From the NCBI GenBank assembly GCA_016290885.1, contig JAEEVN010000011.1:1-34752 (forward strand): a DNA stretch of 34,752 nt. Reading direction: 5' to 3'. This document shows positions 1 to 8,189 of this stretch, piece after piece; within the stretch, counting starts at the first letter, position 1, and every line of letters begins with the position of its first letter. Under the pieces are notes generated by a model. That model saw only the letters and a program-made list of their open reading frames with translations, searched no databases and was not told the origin of the DNA. This stretch comes from Caryophanales bacterium. Lineage in GTDB: Bacteria > Bacillota_I > Bacilli_A > RF39 > UBA660. The translations under genes and the position numbers were made by a program.

Positions 1-87
1 TGAACCAATTAATATCTTGTTATTATTTCTTTTTAGTTTTTTATTTATTTCATTTGCTACTGCTAAATGTATAACTGATGATGCCAT
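1..87 (-). CDS. Start of an unidentified protein, cut by the window edge
   Basis: An open frame starts with ATG at 87-85 and runs off the left edge without a stop; it begins MASSVIHLAVANEINKKL. It starts one base after the stop codon of the NIF3-domain gene, and a GAGGAGG sequence lies about 12 bases upstream of its ATG, so it looks like the last visible gene of the comEA-comEC unit. The opening, small residues followed by a His-Leu and then an alanine-rich helix, recalls the N-terminus of zinc-dependent phospholipase C-like or HD-like hydrolases of Firmicutes, but 29 residues are too few to assign a function. Seen: open frame, start and ribosome site. Inferred: hydrolase class. Confidence 0.55.
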   Translation of the reverse strand, partial: MASSVIHLAVANEINKKLKRNNNKILIGS

Positions 88-88
88 A

Positions 89-427
89 TTATAAACTATC
101 CTCCTCGATTAATGGGATAATATCTATTGCAGGTTCTTCATATGGATGAGCCTTTCTAAGTTCAGAAATAACATATTTAGCCTTTTCTATATCACATATT
201 ACTTCTAATCTATCCTCATTTACTACTTCTAATTTATTTTTTTCTCCTATATAAGGATTTGCTTTTTCATTTGGTATAAATGTACCTACTTGTTTAATAG
301 CATTAGTGCAATAACTATAATTTCCTATTATGCCTGCACCTGCTTTGCACATTGCATCTCTTACTTCATCAGTATTCTCTACTGGTACAGTTACTACTAT
401 TTTTACTTTCTTTATATTTATATTCAT
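89..427 (-). CDS. Stand-alone NIF3/YqfO insertion-domain protein (CutA/PII-like fold)
   Basis: This 112-residue protein matches the small domain that interrupts YqfO-type NIF3 proteins and also occurs alone. Visible marks are the N-terminal beta strand VKIVVTVPVE, the GAGIIGNYSYC loop, a VGTFIP strand and the C-terminal HPYEEPAIDIIPL motif (about residues 93-105), a signature of this family. There is no NIF3 metal-binding barrel in the same frame, so it is a stand-alone version. The fold is related to CutA and PII-type trimeric proteins; its ligand is unknown. AGGAGA lies about 6 bases before the ATG. It follows comEC by 30 bases and probably shares its transcript, though no link with DNA uptake is established. 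Family assignment is firm, function is not. Confidence 0.8.
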   Translation of the reverse strand: MNINIKKVKIVVTVPVENTDEVRDAMCKAGAGIIGNYSYCTNAIKQVGTFIPNEKANPYIGEKNKLEVVNEDRLEVICDIEKAKYVISELRKAHPYEEPAIDIIPLIEEDSL

Positions 428-457
428 ATCTTATCTCCTATAATAATTATATCATGA

Positions 458-2380
458 TTATGGGCCACATGTTTCAATTTTTAATTTATTCTTTTTTAAT
501 TTAAACATAATACTACCATCTTCATCAGTTCTATATATTTTTGAATCTTCTAAATTATTTAATACTTCTTTATTTGGATGGCCATATCTATTATTTTTGC
601 CAACACTAATAATGGAATACTTTGGATTAATTTCATTTATAAACTCAATACTTGAACTTGTCTTACTTCCATGATGTCCTACTTTTAATACATCGATATT
701 AGATAAATTATATTTATTTAGTATTTCTTTTTCTGTAGTAGTCGATGCATCTCCCATAAACATAAATCTATAACCATCAATTTCTGTATAAATAACATTT
801 GAATTATCATTTTCATTATCATATTCTTTTGTTTGTAAGAAATATAAATTATCTATTTCGTTAATGCAAGCATCATATTCTATTTTCTTTTTATCTAATA
901 CTTTAATTAAATCTTTTTCTAAATCATTGTAGTCACCGCAATTGAATATTACCTTCTCTACTTTAAAATTATTAACTAAATTAATAGTTTCTCCCATATG
1001 GTCAAAATCTCCATGTGTGATAATTAAATAATCTATTTTCTTGACTCCAATTGATTTAAAGAACAATATACTATCTTTATATATTTCTTTATTATATCTA
1101 CCACCAGTATCTATTAATATATTTTTATTTTTATATCTTATAAGGGCACTATCTCCTTGATTAACATCAATAAAATATACTCTAGGATATATCATATATA
1201 TACCAATAAAATAGAATATTATAATCATAAATATATTTATAAAAAACTTATATTTAATCCTAGAAAACAATATTAAATAATAAATAATTATTAGTAATAA
1301 TGGTATCTTAGAAAAAGAAAAAGTAAATACTTTTATTTGTTCTAATATAGAACATAATTTTTCAAATAAATTAACAATATTAAATAATATATTATCTATT
1401 GGTAATATCATAGAAATTATTGTTAATGGATAAATAATAAAACTTACTATAGGTATTAAAACTATATTATAAATAATAGATAAAAAATTAATACTAAAGT
1501 TATTATTTATTACTAAAGGTAATGATGTAATAAATGTTATTAATGATATTTTAATAATATTATTACATTCAAATTTAATAATAGAATATGATATTAGAAA
1601 TGAAAATATATATCCTAGATCATATATATAATATGGATTAATTATCAAAAATAAACATGCTAGTATTATTAATCTATCTAAAGAAGATATATCTAATTTA
1701 TATTTATTATTTATATTTAGAAACAAAAAACTTAAACTTGCTCTTAATGTAGATACATTAAAATTAGTTAAAAATAAAAAGAATAATAAAAATAAATATA
1801 TAATTATATTTTTACATTTTATCTTTTTTAATAAAAACACTATTAAACTTATATGAAGCCCTGATAGGCTAAATATATGTATAATCCCTAGTTTATTAAA
1901 TATATCTTTATCTAAATCTGATTTATCTCCTAAGATAAATATTTTTAGATATTTTTTTGATTTATAATTACTTATTTTTTTATAAATATTATTCTTAATT
2001 TTATAAAATATATTATTATTCTTTTTAATAATAGTAATACTATTAGCTTTCATTAATAGATATATCTTTTTATTATTTAAATATTCTTTATAATTAAATA
2101 AATTAAATATAGTATTCTTTTTTGGATAATATAGATTCCCTTTTATTAATACATAGTCATTTAATTCTACATTAGGATTATCTATATATACTATTACTTT
2201 TTCTTTAGATTTAATTTCTAATTTATTATTTTCTATTTTTCTTACATAACCATATATTTCTTTTTGATTAATATCTATCTTTATATTATGTTTATATATT
2301 TTAATAAAAATTAAAGATAATATAATTATTAGTAATAATATTAATTTATTATATTTCAATATTATCTTTAATTTTTTCAT
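458..2380 (-). CDS. comEC: ComEC/Rec2-family DNA uptake channel
   Basis: A 640-residue polytopic membrane protein that would carry single-stranded DNA across the membrane during natural transformation. It has two N-terminal hydrophobic segments, a small soluble domain, the competence core with many hydrophobic segments (the IHIFSLSGLHISLIVFLL stretch near residue 166 is a family signature), then a C-terminal metallo-beta-lactamase-like domain from about residue 400, with DVNQGDSALI, HGDFDHMGE and VGHHGSKTSSS motifs. The last domain is thought to degrade the non-transported strand. Length is slightly below the usual 700-780. Its start overlaps the end of comEA by 32 bases, with AGGAG inside comEA about 9 bases before the ATG, so the two are translationally linked. 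Codon use is extremely AT-rich. Confidence 0.95.
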   Translation of the reverse strand: MKKLKIILKYNKLILLLIIILSLIFIKIYKHNIKIDINQKEIYGYVRKIENNKLEIKSKEKVIVYIDNPNVELNDYVLIKGNLYYPKKNTIFNLFNYKEYLNNKKIYLLMKANSITIIKKNNNIFYKIKNNIYKKISNYKSKKYLKIFILGDKSDLDKDIFNKLGIIHIFSLSGLHISLIVFLLKKIKCKNIIIYLFLLFFLFLTNFNVSTLRASLSFLFLNINNKYKLDISSLDRLIILACLFLIINPYYIYDLGYIFSFLISYSIIKFECNNIIKISLITFITSLPLVINNNFSINFLSIIYNIVLIPIVSFIIYPLTIISMILPIDNILFNIVNLFEKLCSILEQIKVFTFSFSKIPLLLIIIYYLILFSRIKYKFFINIFMIIIFYFIGIYMIYPRVYFIDVNQGDSALIRYKNKNILIDTGGRYNKEIYKDSILFFKSIGVKKIDYLIITHGDFDHMGETINLVNNFKVEKVIFNCGDYNDLEKDLIKVLDKKKIEYDACINEIDNLYFLQTKEYDNENDNSNVIYTEIDGYRFMFMGDASTTTEKEILNKYNLSNIDVLKVGHHGSKTSSSIEFINEINPKYSIISVGKNNRYGHPNKEVLNNLEDSKIYRTDEDGSIMFKLKKNKLKIETCGP

Positions 2381-2981
2381 ATAGAGAATCTCCTATCCCA
2401 TTCACTTTTTTTATGTCTTCGATAGATTCAAATTTATTTTTTTCTCTATATTCAATTATATTATTTGCTTTAGCTTCTCCAATACTAGGTAATGATTCTA
2501 ATTCTTCTTTAGTAGCAGTATTAATATTTATTTTACCAGTAATATTAGATGTACTATTATTTAGACAAGCATCATTGTCTTCATCAGGACATACTATTTT
2601 CTTTTCTATTTCTTTTACTATAGTTTTCTTTGGTACTAGTTTTTCTTTATATGAATTCATTTCTTCTTTTGTATAAACAATAATATACATTTCATCTTCA
2701 ACCTTTTTACTTAAATTTATAATACTAGTATCTGCTTCTTCAGTTAAATCTCCAGCTTCTTTAATAACATCAATTATTCTTGAATTACTACTAACTTCAT
2801 ATACTCCAGGATTATTTACTGCACCTTTTATATCTATAAATACTGTTTTATCTTCATCCTTTACTATACTTGTTTTAGTAGATGCAGATACAGATGTACC
2901 TTCGAAAATACAATAAACAGATATTCCAAATAGAATAAATACTACTGCGAAAGTAAATATATTTAGAACTTTTTTATGCAT
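2349..2981 (-). CDS. comEA: ComEA-type competence DNA receptor
   Basis: A 210-residue protein with one N-terminal membrane anchor (about residues 7-26), an SLBB domain (about 48-105, containing IDIKGAVNNPGVYEV) and a C-terminal pair of helix-hairpin-helix motifs (about 150-210: ININTATKEELESLPSIG and VNGIGDSLYEKIK). This is the standard order for Gram-positive ComEA, which binds double-stranded DNA at the cell surface and hands it to ComEC. A linker with two cysteines (CPDEDNDAC) separates the domains. It overlaps comEC. AGGAGG stands about 10 bases upstream of its ATG, and an unusual promoter-like motif lies immediately before that. First gene of a unit comEA-comEC-NIF3 domain. Confidence 0.95.
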   Translation of the reverse strand: MHKKVLNIFTFAVVFILFGISVYCIFEGTSVSASTKTSIVKDEDKTVFIDIKGAVNNPGVYEVSSNSRIIDVIKEAGDLTEEADTSIINLSKKVEDEMYIIVYTKEEMNSYKEKLVPKKTIVKEIEKKIVCPDEDNDACLNNSTSNITGKININTATKEELESLPSIGEAKANNIIEYREKNKFESIEDIKKVNGIGDSLYEKIKDNIEI

Positions 2982-3000
2982 AAAAAAACACCTCCTAAAT

Positions 3001-3032
3001 ATATTATTCGCAATTCAGAAAGTGTTTTCCCC
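3001..3032 (-). promoter_or_regulatory. Candidate alternative-sigma promoter of comEA
   Basis: On the minus strand GGGGAA (3032-3027) is followed after 14 bases by TGCGAATAATATAT (ending near 3000), directly upstream of the comEA ribosome site. The same two blocks with 13 bases between them precede the ABC transporter gene at 15934-15964 and I saw them nowhere else in the window. The TGCGAATA block resembles the TACGAATA cin-box read by streptococcal ComX/SigX and the GAAT -10 of Bacillus SigH, whose -35 is also G-rich. No good TTGACA/TATAAT pair is seen here. The motif is seen; its recognition by a competence sigma factor is inferred. Confidence 0.6.
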
Positions 3033-3038
3033 TATTTT

Positions 3039-4181
3039 TTAATTATTTAATATCTTTTTTTGTGCTTCGTTATAAGTTTCTATAGATATTCTTTGAATAA
3101 TAGCAAGTGAAATAGCTAAAGTAAGTGCAAATGATCCACCATAAGATAAGAATGGTAAAGGTACTCCTGTTAATGGAAGTAATCCAAGTACTCCTACTAA
3201 GTTAATAACAACATGTAAGAATATATATGTTGCTACTCCATAACATATCAATGCATTACCTATATTAGTACTTCTTCTTGCTTGATATAATATCCTATAG
3301 ATTATTATCATATATATCAGTATTACCAGTATACCTGGTATTAAACCAAATTCCTCTACTATTATTGGAAATATAAAGTCTGTATAAGCTTCTGGTAAAT
3401 ATAGATATTTTTGCATAGAATTACCTGGAGATATACTTATTAATTTACCATTATTAATTGCTATATAACCATTACATACTTGGAATCCGGTAGATTCTTG
3501 ATATCTTGTACATGGTTCTAAGAAATTAAATCTATCTAACTGAGTTGGTGTTAATATATTAAGACCAAATACTTTTAATAATAATATTAATACTATTATT
3601 CCTATCCCTAGAATAATTACAGCAATTTTATTTTTTCTTGGTACTGGTGATATAAAGAATAATACCATTGTAATAAGAAATAGTATTAATCCTGTTCCAC
3701 CATCCGGTTGAACAAAAGTTAATAATGTTATTATTGCTCCTGCTACTAAAGGAATTATTGAAGGTATAATACCATTTAATAATTTTTGATTTGCTTTATA
3801 ATAAACCGCAGTAAATATAATAATAACCAATTTTGCTATTTCACTAGGTTGTAATCCAAAAGGTCCAATATATAACCAACTCTTTGCACCATTACTATAT
3901 TCTCCAAAGAAACATAGGTATATAAGAAGTGCTACTACAAATATATATCCAGGAATAATCCATTTTTTATATTTTTTTGTAGGAACGAATATAGCAAATA
4001 CAGATGCAAAAAAACTAATTATTAATATAATTAATTGTTTAAAGAAGAATCTATTATTAGTACCATAGTCTATAAATGATCTCATACTAGAAGCATCTAG
4101 TATCATAAATAAACCAAATACAAACATAATAATAGATAATATTAATAAAGTTTTATCCATCTTATTAAATAATCTACTCAT
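3039..4181 (-). CDS. SEDS-family peptidoglycan glycosyltransferase (FtsW/RodA)
   Basis: A 380-residue integral membrane protein of the SEDS family, which polymerises lipid II into glycan strands together with a class B penicillin-binding protein. About ten hydrophobic segments are visible. Family motifs include GPFGLQPSEIAKL (near residue 105), QPDGGTGLILFL (near 158), SPGNSMQKYLYLPEAYTDFIF (near 250) and the C-terminal GLLPLTGVPLPFLSYGGS. FtsW and RodA cannot be separated safely by eye; the SPGNSMQKY and LPEAYTDF region leans to FtsW. An extracytoplasmic loop holds two cysteines (EPCTRYQ and QVCNGY). The start has AAGGATG five bases upstream. It stands alone, divergent from def, and implies a cell wall. 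Confidence 0.93.
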   Translation of the reverse strand: MSRLFNKMDKTLLILSIIMFVFGLFMILDASSMRSFIDYGTNNRFFFKQLIILIISFFASVFAIFVPTKKYKKWIIPGYIFVVALLIYLCFFGEYSNGAKSWLYIGPFGLQPSEIAKLVIIIFTAVYYKANQKLLNGIIPSIIPLVAGAIITLLTFVQPDGGTGLILFLITMVLFFISPVPRKNKIAVIILGIGIIVLILLLKVFGLNILTPTQLDRFNFLEPCTRYQESTGFQVCNGYIAINNGKLISISPGNSMQKYLYLPEAYTDFIFPIIVEEFGLIPGILVILIYMIIIYRILYQARRSTNIGNALICYGVATYIFLHVVINLVGVLGLLPLTGVPLPFLSYGGSFALTLAISLAIIQRISIETYNEAQKKILNN

Positions 4182-4267
4182 ATTTTCATCCTTACTAAAA
4201 TAATATTAACATAAAATAAATATATAAACTATATATTGATATTTAAGATAACACTTTATTTACAAAG

Positions 4268-4296
4268 TTGCCAAAATATAGATTTTATGCTAAAAT
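4268..4296 (+). promoter_or_regulatory. Promoter of def
   Basis: TTGCCA (4268-4273), a 17-base spacer ending in TGC, then TAAAAT (4291-4296), 25 bases before the def ATG at 4322. Spacing and extended -10 fit a vegetative sigma factor. The reading frame is open through this stretch, but the promoter and the ribosome site at 4305-4311 argue that it is not coding. Confidence 0.75.
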
Positions 4297-4321
4297 ACCT
4301 TGCGTAGGTGGTGAAAAAGGA

Positions 4322-4870
4322 ATGATTAGGAGTAAAGATATTATCGACGAATATGATAAAAGAATAAGATTAATTAGTAAAGAAGTTACATTCCCACTAG
4401 ATAAAAAAACATTAAAAACTATCGAAGATATCAAAATAATGCTTAAAAACAGTCAAATAGAAGAATTATCTAAAAAGTATGATTTAAGACCTGGTATGGG
4501 TCTTAGTGCAATCCAATTAGGTATTGCAAAAAGATATTTCGTAGTAGTTTATGAATATGAAGAAGGAAAATTTGAAAACTATGTAGTTATCAATCCTAAA
4601 ATCCTTAGTGAATCTGAAGAAAAGATTTATGTAGAAGAAGGAGAAGGATGTCTTAGTATAAATAGACCTATTGAAGGTATAGTTCCAAGAAGTGCTAGAA
4701 TTAAAGTTGAATTCTATAATGAAAAAGGAGAAAAACAAATATTAAGATTAAGAGAAGAACTAGCAATAGTATTCCAACATGAAATAGATCATTTAAATGG
4801 TATATTATTCTATGATAGAATAGATAAAAAAGATCCATTTAAAAATGCAAATAAATATAGAGCAATATAA
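4322..4870 (+). CDS. def: Peptide deformylase
   Basis: Removes the N-formyl group from nascent proteins; a metal-dependent cytoplasmic hydrolase. All three active-site motifs are visible: GMGLSAIQLG (GxGLAAxQ), EGCLS with the metal-binding Cys, and QHEIDHLNG with the two His ligands and the catalytic Glu. The insert between the first two motifs is that of the longer type 2 enzyme of Gram-positives. I chose the ATG at 4322 (182 residues) rather than the TTG 54 bases upstream: AGGTGG precedes it by about 10 bases, the N-terminus then matches family length, and the upstream stretch is the promoter. It converges on the sigma-like gene, sharing a terminator hairpin. Confidence 0.95.
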   Translation: MIRSKDIIDEYDKRIRLISKEVTFPLDKKTLKTIEDIKIMLKNSQIEELSKKYDLRPGMGLSAIQLGIAKRYFVVVYEYEEGKFENYVVINPKILSESEEKIYVEEGEGCLSINRPIEGIVPRSARIKVEFYNEKGEKQILRLREELAIVFQHEIDHLNGILFYDRIDKKDPFKNANKYRAI

Positions 4871-4896
4871 AAGATAGTCATTATTGACTATCTTTT
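4869..4896. terminator. Bidirectional terminator between def and the sigma-like gene
   Basis: Perfect 12-base-pair hairpin, AAAAGATAGTCA / TGACTATCTTTT, with a TTAT loop. It directly follows the def stop on the plus strand. On the minus strand the 5' arm encodes the last residues (KDSQ) of the sigma-like protein and the loop holds its TAA. The same hairpin recurs at 7027-7058. Confidence 0.8.
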
Positions 4897-6968
4897 ATAT
4901 TGTCTTCTCTAGGTATTAACTTCTTTTTATAAGGACCACGTACATATTTATTTGGAATAGGTTTTACAGTTATAGTTATTTCATATCTAGCCTTATCAGT
5001 TTTTACATTTATTGTGGATTTGCCTGTCTTTAAAGGAGTTATATTTCCATTCTCATCTAATTCAATATTATCATTTGTTTTAACTGTCATCTCAAAACCA
5101 GGATCAAGAGAATTAAAATCAGACATTTTATATATATTCATCGAATCATCAAGATGTATAGAATGAGAAATTTTAATAATAGGACTGGTATTTTCAATAA
5201 ACGGTCTAACTTCATCTCCTACTTTTTCCACTATTTGTCTTATCCTTTCTCTAGTTAAATCAAAAAGTTTACCTGTATCATCAAGTGTTAATACTAATCT
5301 AGTATCACTCTTACTTTCTGGGAATAAAACACCATTATAGTTTCTTCTATTTAAAAATCTTTCTGCAGTTAAATATACATTTTCTTTTAGTATGCCATAA
5401 GATAAGCCTGTCCTATAAGCATATACTAAAGCTTTTCTTTCTCCAGAAGAAATAGATATTTCTTTCTTACCTTCAAATGTATATTCTGGAGTAAAACCAT
5501 ATCTATCTAAGAATTCTTGGAATCTCTTTCTCTTTTCATCTCTAGAAAGTTTTTTATCTACTAATGCATCATATTCTTTATCACTAATAAGAATAATGTG
5601 TTTCTTCTTTTTTGGATCACCAAAAGTTAATTGAACATATTTATTAACTACATTTTTTTCTTTTTCTACATAGTTATCAAGTATTTTTTTAATACCCTCT
5701 ATCATTGAAGTTCTTTCTGCATAATCTTCAGTCTTTTCATCTTTTTCAGATGTTAAGAATTCTATTAAAGGTGAATCTTCATCTTCACCTACAGTTTTAT
5801 CTATAGAAGTTGGATTACTAATTTGTTTTGCACTTAATGCAGCTTTTATTTGGTCTTTATTATATGGTAATCCATTTTCTTGACATTTTTCATATATAAG
5901 ATCAACACCTGGTTCTTCAATTCCATATTCTGATTCTAGTTGTGCAATTATTCTTTTAATTTTATATATTCTTATATTCATGTTAGCAGGTATTCTAATT
6001 GTACTTCCTGTTTTTTCTAATGCTCTAATAACAGCTTGTCTTATCCATGGAACTGCCATAGTACTAAACTTTTTACCATTTGGTTCAAATTTGTTAATTG
6101 CTTTTAATAAACCCATTCTTCCTTCTTGCTCTAAATCATCTAATGACACACCAAGATTAAGATATCTACATGCCACTTTTATTACTAACCTATAATTATT
6201 AAGTGCAATGTCATCACGGATCATTTTCATAGCTTCAATTATCTCAGCTATTTCTGGATCATTTTGAACAGCTACAACAACTGGATCATCTGTTTCCCTA
6301 AATAATTCTCCCATTGCTTTAACAATGAACTTATCCTTATTCTTACCTCTACTTCTTTGTTCCATTTCATCATTATCATATAATTTTTCAATATGTTCTC
6401 TAAATGCTATAAATTCAGGTTTCTTTTTTCGATAAGAAAGATATCCTTCTAATCTTACTTTTAACCAGTCATATTTAGAGAAAACTAAATATTCTTTTAA
6501 ATCAGTAGGATATATTGGATATTTTTTAGCATCACGATAAGCTGCCTTTACTATTTTAAATGTATCATCTTTTTTTAGTTCTTCTGCTTCAGATTTAGGC
6601 ATATCATCTATTTCCATATCGTATATATTAGTTGTATCTTCCTCTTCTAAATCTTCCTCTTCAAATTCAGCAGCACTTTTTTTAAGCAGTTTAATTAATT
6701 TATTTGTATCTTCACTAGCTAGTGCATATTCTTTTAAATCATCATCATTTATTAATTCATCTGCAAGGTCTTTATTAATAGGAAATTTCGCACTAGTTAA
6801 TACTTCACATAACATATTAATAGCAGTTTCTACATCATATTTTTCTTTTAATTGATCATAGATATTTGACGCTCTATCTATAGTAATTTTCCCTAAATAT
6901 TCTTTAACTTCCTCTTCATCATCAAAAGAAAAAATGTCCTTTATTATTTCAACACTCTTATTTTTCAT
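4881..6968 (-). CDS. Divergent sigma-70 family protein with an Ig-like C-terminal domain
   Basis: A 695-residue protein, about twice the length of SigA. Residues 1-100 form a helical domain with no known match, followed by an acidic linker (about 100-130). Residues about 240-400 are a clear sigma region 2-3: LNNYRLVIKVACRYLNLG, DDLEQEGRMGLLKAINKFEP, KKFSTMAVPWIRQAVIRAL and TIRIPANM. Region 4.2 is present near 566-583 (LFDLTRERIRQIVEKVGDEV), but region 4.1 is replaced by an insert of about 110 residues. The tail (about 590-680) looks like a bacterial Ig-like (BIG2) domain: DENGNITPLKTGKSTINV then ITITVKP. In region 2.3/2.4 the usual YATWWIRQAIT reads MAVPWIRQAVI, so aromatic residues used in promoter melting are changed. 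AGGGGTG lies 5 bases before the ATG. Sigma relationship is firm; promoter preference unknown. Confidence 0.85.
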   Translation of the reverse strand: MKNKSVEIIKDIFSFDDEEEVKEYLGKITIDRASNIYDQLKEKYDVETAINMLCEVLTSAKFPINKDLADELINDDDLKEYALASEDTNKLIKLLKKSAAEFEEEDLEEEDTTNIYDMEIDDMPKSEAEELKKDDTFKIVKAAYRDAKKYPIYPTDLKEYLVFSKYDWLKVRLEGYLSYRKKKPEFIAFREHIEKLYDNDEMEQRSRGKNKDKFIVKAMGELFRETDDPVVVAVQNDPEIAEIIEAMKMIRDDIALNNYRLVIKVACRYLNLGVSLDDLEQEGRMGLLKAINKFEPNGKKFSTMAVPWIRQAVIRALEKTGSTIRIPANMNIRIYKIKRIIAQLESEYGIEEPGVDLIYEKCQENGLPYNKDQIKAALSAKQISNPTSIDKTVGEDEDSPLIEFLTSEKDEKTEDYAERTSMIEGIKKILDNYVEKEKNVVNKYVQLTFGDPKKKKHIILISDKEYDALVDKKLSRDEKRKRFQEFLDRYGFTPEYTFEGKKEISISSGERKALVYAYRTGLSYGILKENVYLTAERFLNRRNYNGVLFPESKSDTRLVLTLDDTGKLFDLTRERIRQIVEKVGDEVRPFIENTSPIIKISHSIHLDDSMNIYKMSDFNSLDPGFEMTVKTNDNIELDENGNITPLKTGKSTINVKTDKARYEITITVKPIPNKYVRGPYKKKLIPREDNIKDSQ

Positions 6969-6995
6969 AAGATCACCCCTAAAAACTTGGTTTAT

Positions 6996-7023
6996 ATTAT
7001 AACATAATAATTAAAAATATCAA
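6996..7023 (-). promoter_or_regulatory. Promoter of the sigma-like gene
   Basis: Minus strand TTGATA (7023-7018), 16-base spacer ending in TGT, then TATAAT (7001-6996), some 27 bases before the start codon. The spacer and -10 are almost the same as at the paralogue's promoter (8190-8217). Confidence 0.8.
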
Positions 7024-7026
7024 ATC

Positions 7027-7058
7027 AAAAAAGATAGTCATTATTGACTATCTTTTTT
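7027..7058 (-). terminator. Terminator of the core-less sigma paralogue
   Basis: A 14-base-pair stem, AAAAAAGATAGTCA and its complement, around a four-base loop. The 5' arm encodes the final KDSQ residues and the loop holds the TAA. It is identical in core sequence to the hairpin at 4869-4896. Confidence 0.8.
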
Positions 7059-8162
7059 ATCCTCCTGTGGCATTAATTTCATTTTCTTTTTATGTAGGTA
7101 TGCATGTAATGATTGCTTTTGAGATGGACCAACCGAAAGAGTTATTTTTCTAACAACATTATTAGTTAAACTTCTAACACACATTTCTACGTTTCCCTCT
7201 TTAAGAGGTATTAATGTACTAGTTGAAGGGTCATATGCAACATATTCATTTGCTGGAAGATCAACAACATAGCAACTTAAATCTCTTATATTAAATACGC
7301 TAAATAAGCTTTCATTTTGTCCCATAAACATCTTTTGTGTCCCTAAGTCTCTTATCTCTATTTCATTATCACTATTGAAATCTATATTTAACGTTATTGG
7401 TTGTTCCTCATTTTTTTCTCTTCTTAATGAGCCCTCAGGCATATTAAATAACTTTTCAAGATGAGCAGCAGTTATCCCTGATAATATTTCTGTTTTTGGA
7501 ATAAGAGCATAATTACAATTTCTTCCCTCAAGGAATCTATGTTCTTTTACTCCTAAAATCCCATGTCTAATATTAAGAATCATTTCTTCTCTTTCTTTAG
7601 CAGTTATTGTCCATGGGTGTACTCTAGTTTCTTTAATGCTCATTGGAGATACTTTATATTCCCTAAAGATCTTAGCTACCTTGTCTCTACGTCCATTTTC
7701 CGCTAAAGATGTCATTTCCCCATATTCTTCATCAGAAAAAAGTATTTTAACTATATTGTCATATGTTGTTTTTATTGTAAATTCATAATATGTAAATTTG
7801 GTCTTTTCTGTTTTTTTAAGAACTACAGCTTTTTGTTGAGCAGGTGTAGTTTTATAATCTCTTAATATTCTAACAAGTTCCCCTTTTTTTACTCTTTTAT
7901 CATTTAAGAATTTAACTAAATGTTTATCTGTTAATAATGCATTTGCTACTTCTTCACTAATAGTAAATCCTGTTAATTGAAGTATTGTATCTATACATTT
8001 AGAAGTTTCAGGTGCACTTAATCTTTCTCTTAGTTTTTGATAAATATTAACGAATCCTTGATCATTCATATCTCTGAATTTCGCTTCAAGAGAAGTATAG
8101 TCTCCTTCTATACCTAATGTATTTGCAACAATAGCTACATCTTTATAATCAATTACTGCCAT
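7041..8162 (-). CDS. Core-less paralogue of the neighbouring sigma-like protein
   Basis: A 373-residue protein related to the downstream 695-residue sigma-like protein along both ends but lacking the whole region 2-3 core. Shared parts: an N-terminal helical domain with an IYQKL / IYDQL motif; a middle block (FSDEEYGEM against ISDKEYDAL, then TAKEREEMILNIRHGILGV against SSGERKALVYAYRTGLSYG); a degenerate region 4.2-like helix pair (GITAAHLEKLFNMPEGSLRR against TLDDTGKLFDLTRERIRQ); an Ig-like tail (TLIPLKEGNVEMCV) and a KKKMKLMPQEDKKDSQ end. The second ATG, at 8162, is preferred because AGGGGATG sits directly upstream at the same spacing as in the paralogue; an ATG at 8168 is too close to that site. 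A partner, competitor or regulator of the sigma-like protein is possible but inferred. Confidence 0.75.
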   Translation of the reverse strand: MAVIDYKDVAIVANTLGIEGDYTSLEAKFRDMNDQGFVNIYQKLRERLSAPETSKCIDTILQLTGFTISEEVANALLTDKHLVKFLNDKRVKKGELVRILRDYKTTPAQQKAVVLKKTEKTKFTYYEFTIKTTYDNIVKILFSDEEYGEMTSLAENGRRDKVAKIFREYKVSPMSIKETRVHPWTITAKEREEMILNIRHGILGVKEHRFLEGRNCNYALIPKTEILSGITAAHLEKLFNMPEGSLRREKNEEQPITLNIDFNSDNEIEIRDLGTQKMFMGQNESLFSVFNIRDLSCYVVDLPANEYVAYDPSTSTLIPLKEGNVEMCVRSLTNNVVRKITLSVGPSQKQSLHAYLHKKKMKLMPQEDKKDSQ

Positions 8163-8189
8163 AAACATCCCCTCTTTAAGAATGCATAT

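Noticed and set aside
4268-4321. Extra 18 codons at the start of def, from a TTG start
   Set aside because: The stretch contains a well-formed promoter (TTGCCA-N17-TAAAAT) and the ribosome site for the ATG at 4322; the product then has normal length.
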